Assembly (NCBI GenBank): GCA_030840545.1
Contig: JAVEEH010000329.1
Span: 1-8,818 of the forward strand
Length of the DNA: 8,818 nucleotides
From: Frankiaceae bacterium
GTDB lineage: Bacteria > Actinomycetota > Actinomycetes > JAFAQI01
Reading direction: 5' to 3'
The position numbers were made by a program, and so were the translations under genes. Below the pieces are notes generated by a model that saw only the letters and a program-made list of their open reading frames with translations, ran no database searches and was not told the DNA's origin. Below are positions 6,721 to 8,818 of the stretch, piece by piece; the stretch's first letter is position 1, and every line of letters starts with the position of its first letter.

Positions 6721-7971
6721 GTGAGCGACGCCGACGGCGAGCCGCGGGTGGTGACGCGGGCGGACATCGAAGCAGCCCGCGCGGTGCTCGGCGACGTCGC
6801 CCGGCTGACCCCGGTCGAGGGGTCGCGGCCGCTGTCGGAACGGGTGGGTGGCCCGGTCGCGCTCAAGTGCGAGAACCTGCAGCGCACCGGCTCGTTCAAG
6901 ATCCGCGGTGCCTATGTGCGGATCGCCCGGCTGAGCGACGCGGAGCGCGCTCGCGGGGTCGTTGCGGCGAGTGCCGGGAATCACGCCCAGGGCGTTGCGC
7001 TGGCCGCGACGCTGCTCGGTGCACACAGCACCGTCTTCATGCCGGAGGGCGCGCCGATCCCTAAGGTCGAGGCGACCAAGGCCTACGGCGCAACCGTGCG
7101 TTTCGCCGGCGGCACCGTCGATGACGCGCTCAAGGCGGCCGGGGACTTCGCGGTCGAGACCGGCGCGGTGGTCATCCCCCCGTTCGACCATCCGGACATC
7201 GTCGCGGGCCAGGGGACGGTCGGCCTCGAGCTGCTCGAGCAGTGCCCTGAGATGCGCACCGTCGTCGTCAGTGTCGGCGGCGGCGGCCTGATCAGCGGCA
7301 TAGCCGCGGCCGTCAAGAGCACGCGCCCGGACGTGCGCATCATCGGCGTGCAGGCGGCTGCGGCGGCGGCCTACCCGCCATCGCTCGCCGCCGGCGAGCC
7401 CACGCCGTTGCCGAGCATGGCGACGATCGCCGACGGCATCGCGGTCGGCTGTCCCGGCCAACTCACCTATCGCATGGTGCGGGACCTCGTCGACGACGTT
7501 GTGACCGTCACCGAGGAGTCGTTGTCGCAAGCTCTGCTGTTGTGTCTGGAGCGGGCGAAGCTGGTCGTCGAGCCGGCCGGCGTGGCGGCGGTCGCGGCGT
7601 TGATGGACAACCCGACGGCGTTCGAGGCGCCCGTCGTCGCGGTGCTTTCCGGTGGCAACATCGACCCGGTGCTGTTGCTACGCGTGCTGCGTCATGGCAT
7701 GGCCGCCGCCGGCCGTTATCTGTCGTGCCGCCTGCGGATCCCGGACCGGCCCGGTGAGCTCGCTCGGCTCCTGGGCGAGCTCGCTGCGTCAGGTGCGAAC
7801 GTGCTCGACGTCGAGCACTTGCGCACGGGCCCCTATCTGCACCTCGACGAGGTCGAGGTCGCGCTGCAGCTCGAGACGCGTGGTCCGGAGCACTGCGACG
7901 CCGTGCTTTCACGGCTACAGGCGGCCGGTTATCCGCTGGCCATGTCGCGATGGACCGGTCAGGACGTGTAG
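6721..7971 (+). CDS. ilvA: threonine ammonia-lyase (threonine dehydratase), PLP enzyme with one ACT domain
   Basis: This is 416 residues from a GTG at 6721, four bases after the ROK stop. It converts L-threonine to 2-oxobutanoate and ammonia, the first step toward isoleucine or of threonine breakdown. The PLP lysine is K60 in RTGSFKIRGA, the substrate loop is SAGNHAQG (84-91), and the PLP phosphate loop is SVGGGGLISG (184-193). ECLERAK-type and LSGGN (309-313) segments of fold-type II dehydratases are also present (here CLERAK at 275-280). Residues 334-408 form a single ACT domain (SCRLRIPDRPGELARLLGEL), as in the roughly 400-residue catabolic type; the two-domain biosynthetic type is longer. 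The ACT domain should carry allosteric control, perhaps by valine, isoleucine or another amino acid. A longer upstream opening in the same frame lies inside the ROK gene and lacks homology. Serine may also be a substrate. The 3' end overlaps convergent greA by 13 bases. Confidence 0.93.
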   Translation: MSDADGEPRVVTRADIEAARAVLGDVARLTPVEGSRPLSERVGGPVALKCENLQRTGSFKIRGAYVRIARLSDAERARGVVAASAGNHAQGVALAATLLGAHSTVFMPEGAPIPKVEATKAYGATVRFAGGTVDDALKAAGDFAVETGAVVIPPFDHPDIVAGQGTVGLELLEQCPEMRTVVVSVGGGGLISGIAAAVKSTRPDVRIIGVQAAAAAAYPPSLAAGEPTPLPSMATIADGIAVGCPGQLTYRMVRDLVDDVVTVTEESLSQALLLCLERAKLVVEPAGVAAVAALMDNPTAFEAPVVAVLSGGNIDPVLLLRVLRHGMAAAGRYLSCRLRIPDRPGELARLLGELAASGANVLDVEHLRTGPYLHLDEVEVALQLETRGPEHCDAVLSRLQAAGYPLAMSRWTGQDV

Positions 7972-8474
7972 GGCGCGACCTTGAGCAGCTCGACGGTGAT
8001 GTCCTTACCGTTGGGTGCGGTGTAGGTGACGCTGTCGTCGGGCTTGCTGCCGGTCAGCGCGAGGCCTAGCGGAGACTGCGCCGAATAGACCGTCAGCTCC
8101 GTGACCGCGGCCTCTTCGCGTGAGCCGATCAGGAACGTCTCCTGCTCACCGTCGGCGAACCTCACCGTCACGACCATGCCCGGGCCGGCGACGCCTGCAT
8201 CTGCCGCGGGCGGCTGACCGACCCGCGCATCACGCAACAGCTGGGTCAGCTGGCGGATCCGGGCCTCCATCTTGCCCTGCTCGTCCTTGGCTGCGTGGTA
8301 GCCGCCGTTCTCCTTCAGGTCGCCCTCCGCGCGGGCGGCCCCGATCCGCTGGGAGATCTCGGCCCGCGCGGGCCCGCTGAGGTGCTCGAGCTCGGCGGTC
8401 AGCCGGTCGTGAGCCTCCTGGGTCAGCCAGGTGACGCCTGCCTGGTCCCTGGCCGTGTCGGTCGCCTCGGTCAT
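7959..8474 (-). CDS. greA: transcription elongation factor GreA
   Basis: This is 171 residues. GreA enters the RNA polymerase secondary channel and stimulates cleavage of backtracked RNA. The N-terminal coiled coil (about 16-88) carries the acidic tip GDLKENGGYHAAKDEQG (51-67); D52 and E55 correspond to the tip residues that place the catalytic magnesium in E. coli GreA. The C-terminal FKBP-like domain spans about 98-168, with SPLGLALTGSKPDD and YTAPNGKDITVELL. The ENGGY form of the tip and the length are typical of mycobacteria and related actinobacteria. I chose the ATG at 8474; a TTG at 8513 would add 13 residues with no homology. No Shine-Dalgarno is seen, but TAACCT lies seven bases upstream, so the mRNA is probably leaderless. 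It is divergent from mca and convergent with ilvA, whose last 13 bases it overlaps. GreB is less likely given the actinobacterial sequence type. Confidence 0.95.
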   Translation of the reverse strand: MTEATDTARDQAGVTWLTQEAHDRLTAELEHLSGPARAEISQRIGAARAEGDLKENGGYHAAKDEQGKMEARIRQLTQLLRDARVGQPPAADAGVAGPGMVVTVRFADGEQETFLIGSREEAAVTELTVYSAQSPLGLALTGSKPDDSVTYTAPNGKDITVELLKVAPYTS

Positions 8475-8481
8475 GCGAACG

Positions 8482-8487
8482 AGGTTA
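8482..8487 (-). promoter_or_regulatory. -10 element of greA, leaderless start
   Basis: TAACCT on the minus strand is followed by seven bases and the ATG at 8474, fitting TANNNT-N7-ATG. No good -35 is visible: TTGGGC at 8513-8508 would need a 20-base spacer. There is no ribosome site before the ATG. Confidence 0.5.
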
Positions 8488-8517
8488 CCCGCGGCGGGGG
8501 ACGGCAGGCCCAACCGA

Positions 8518-8523
8518 CAGAAT
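8518..8523 (+). promoter_or_regulatory. -10-like element of mca, possible leaderless start
   Basis: CAGAAT, four of six matches to TATAAT, lies six bases before the GTG at 8530. No Shine-Dalgarno or -35 is apparent. The first T of the consensus is missing, so support is weaker than for greA. Confidence 0.33.
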
Positions 8524-8529
8524 CATCTC

Positions 8530-8818
8530 GTGGCAGAAGACAGGTTGCGGTTGCTCGCCGTGCACGCGCACCCCGACGACGAGGCGAGCAAGGGCTCGGC
8601 GACGATGGCCCGCTATTCCAGCGAGGGTGTCGAGGTCATGGTCGCGACCTGCACCGGCGGCGAACGCGGCTCGATCCTCAACCCGGCGATGGACCGTCCG
8701 GACGTCATCGCAAATCTCTCCGGGGTGCGTCACCGGGAGATGGAGCGCGCGATCGCCATCCTCGGCGCCCACCACTCGTGGCTCGGCTTCGTCGACTCGG
8801 GGCTGCCCGAGGGCGACC
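8530..8818 (+). CDS. mca: mycothiol S-conjugate amidase, N-terminal part, runs off the right edge
   Basis: Ninety-six complete codons are present from the GTG at 8530. Mca is a zinc amidase of the PIG-L/LmbE family that cleaves mycothiol conjugates of electrophiles and antibiotics, giving a mercapturic acid for export and GlcN-inositol for mycothiol resynthesis. The metal motif is VHAHPDDE (11-18), with His14 and Asp17 as zinc ligands and Asp16 as the general base by family analogy. EASKGSAT at 18-25 has the Lys typical of Mca; the deacetylase MshB has a Leu-Ser-Asn form here. TCTGGERGSILNPAMD (40-55) also matches Mca. The third zinc ligand, a later His, is beyond the window. The start is set by the conserved N-terminus immediately before the metal motif. 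It points away from greA across a 55-base gap. Confidence 0.93.
   Translation, partial: MAEDRLRLLAVHAHPDDEASKGSATMARYSSEGVEVMVATCTGGERGSILNPAMDRPDVIANLSGVRHREMERAIAILGAHHSWLGFVDSGLPEGD

Noticed and set aside
8475..8513. A TTG start adding 13 residues to GreA
   Set aside because: It would run through the inferred -10 element, and the added residues are not part of GreA. The ATG at 8474 fits better.
8485..8775. A 96-codon minus-strand open frame opposite mca
   Set aside because: It is a shadow frame of mca without motifs. It would also cover the greA/mca promoter region.

Overview
The window is high-GC DNA, densely packed with genes, from an actinobacterium. The clearest taxonomic marker is the 5' end of a mycothiol conjugate amidase gene (mca), because mycothiol is an actinobacterial thiol. 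A GreA of mycobacterial type, GTG starts and several probable leaderless starts agree with this. I cannot name the order or genus. There are eight protein genes, no RNA genes, no mobile elements and no CRISPR array. No stretch over about 120 bases lacks a gene.

Minus-strand block, 1-4448. Read in transcription order, this begins with a secreted protein of unknown function that has a C-terminal Ig-like domain (4448-2847). A 32-base hairpin terminator follows (2802-2833), and a promoter lies right next to it (2768-2796). That promoter would serve a two-gene operon: a BchI/MoxR-like AAA+ ATPase (2761-1316) and, with a 4-base overlap, a large partner protein of the Rv0959 type (1319 to beyond base 1). 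The partner's predicted VWA domain lies outside the window. The pair has the architecture of an ATPase-plus-VWA chaperone or chelatase-like machine. Its substrate is unknown.

Plus-strand block, 4567-7971. A stand-alone FIST sensory-domain protein overlaps a ROK-family sugar kinase by 4 bases. After a 4-base gap comes a catabolic-type threonine ammonia-lyase with a C-terminal ACT domain (ilvA). Spacing implies one transcript. It would join a putative small-ligand sensor, a sugar kinase and an amino-acid deaminase.

Right end, 7959-8818. greA on the minus strand overlaps the 3' end of ilvA tail-to-tail by 13 bases. greA and mca are divergent and share a 55-base gap that holds both start regions. 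Neither has a Shine-Dalgarno sequence; both have a -10-like hexamer 6-7 bases before the start codon, which suggests leaderless mRNAs.

The points most worth a second look are the uncharacterised AAA+/VWA pair with an unusual Cys cluster and an Asn in Walker B, the FIST-ROK-IlvA operon, the unknown secreted protein, and the compact overlapping ends and promoters.
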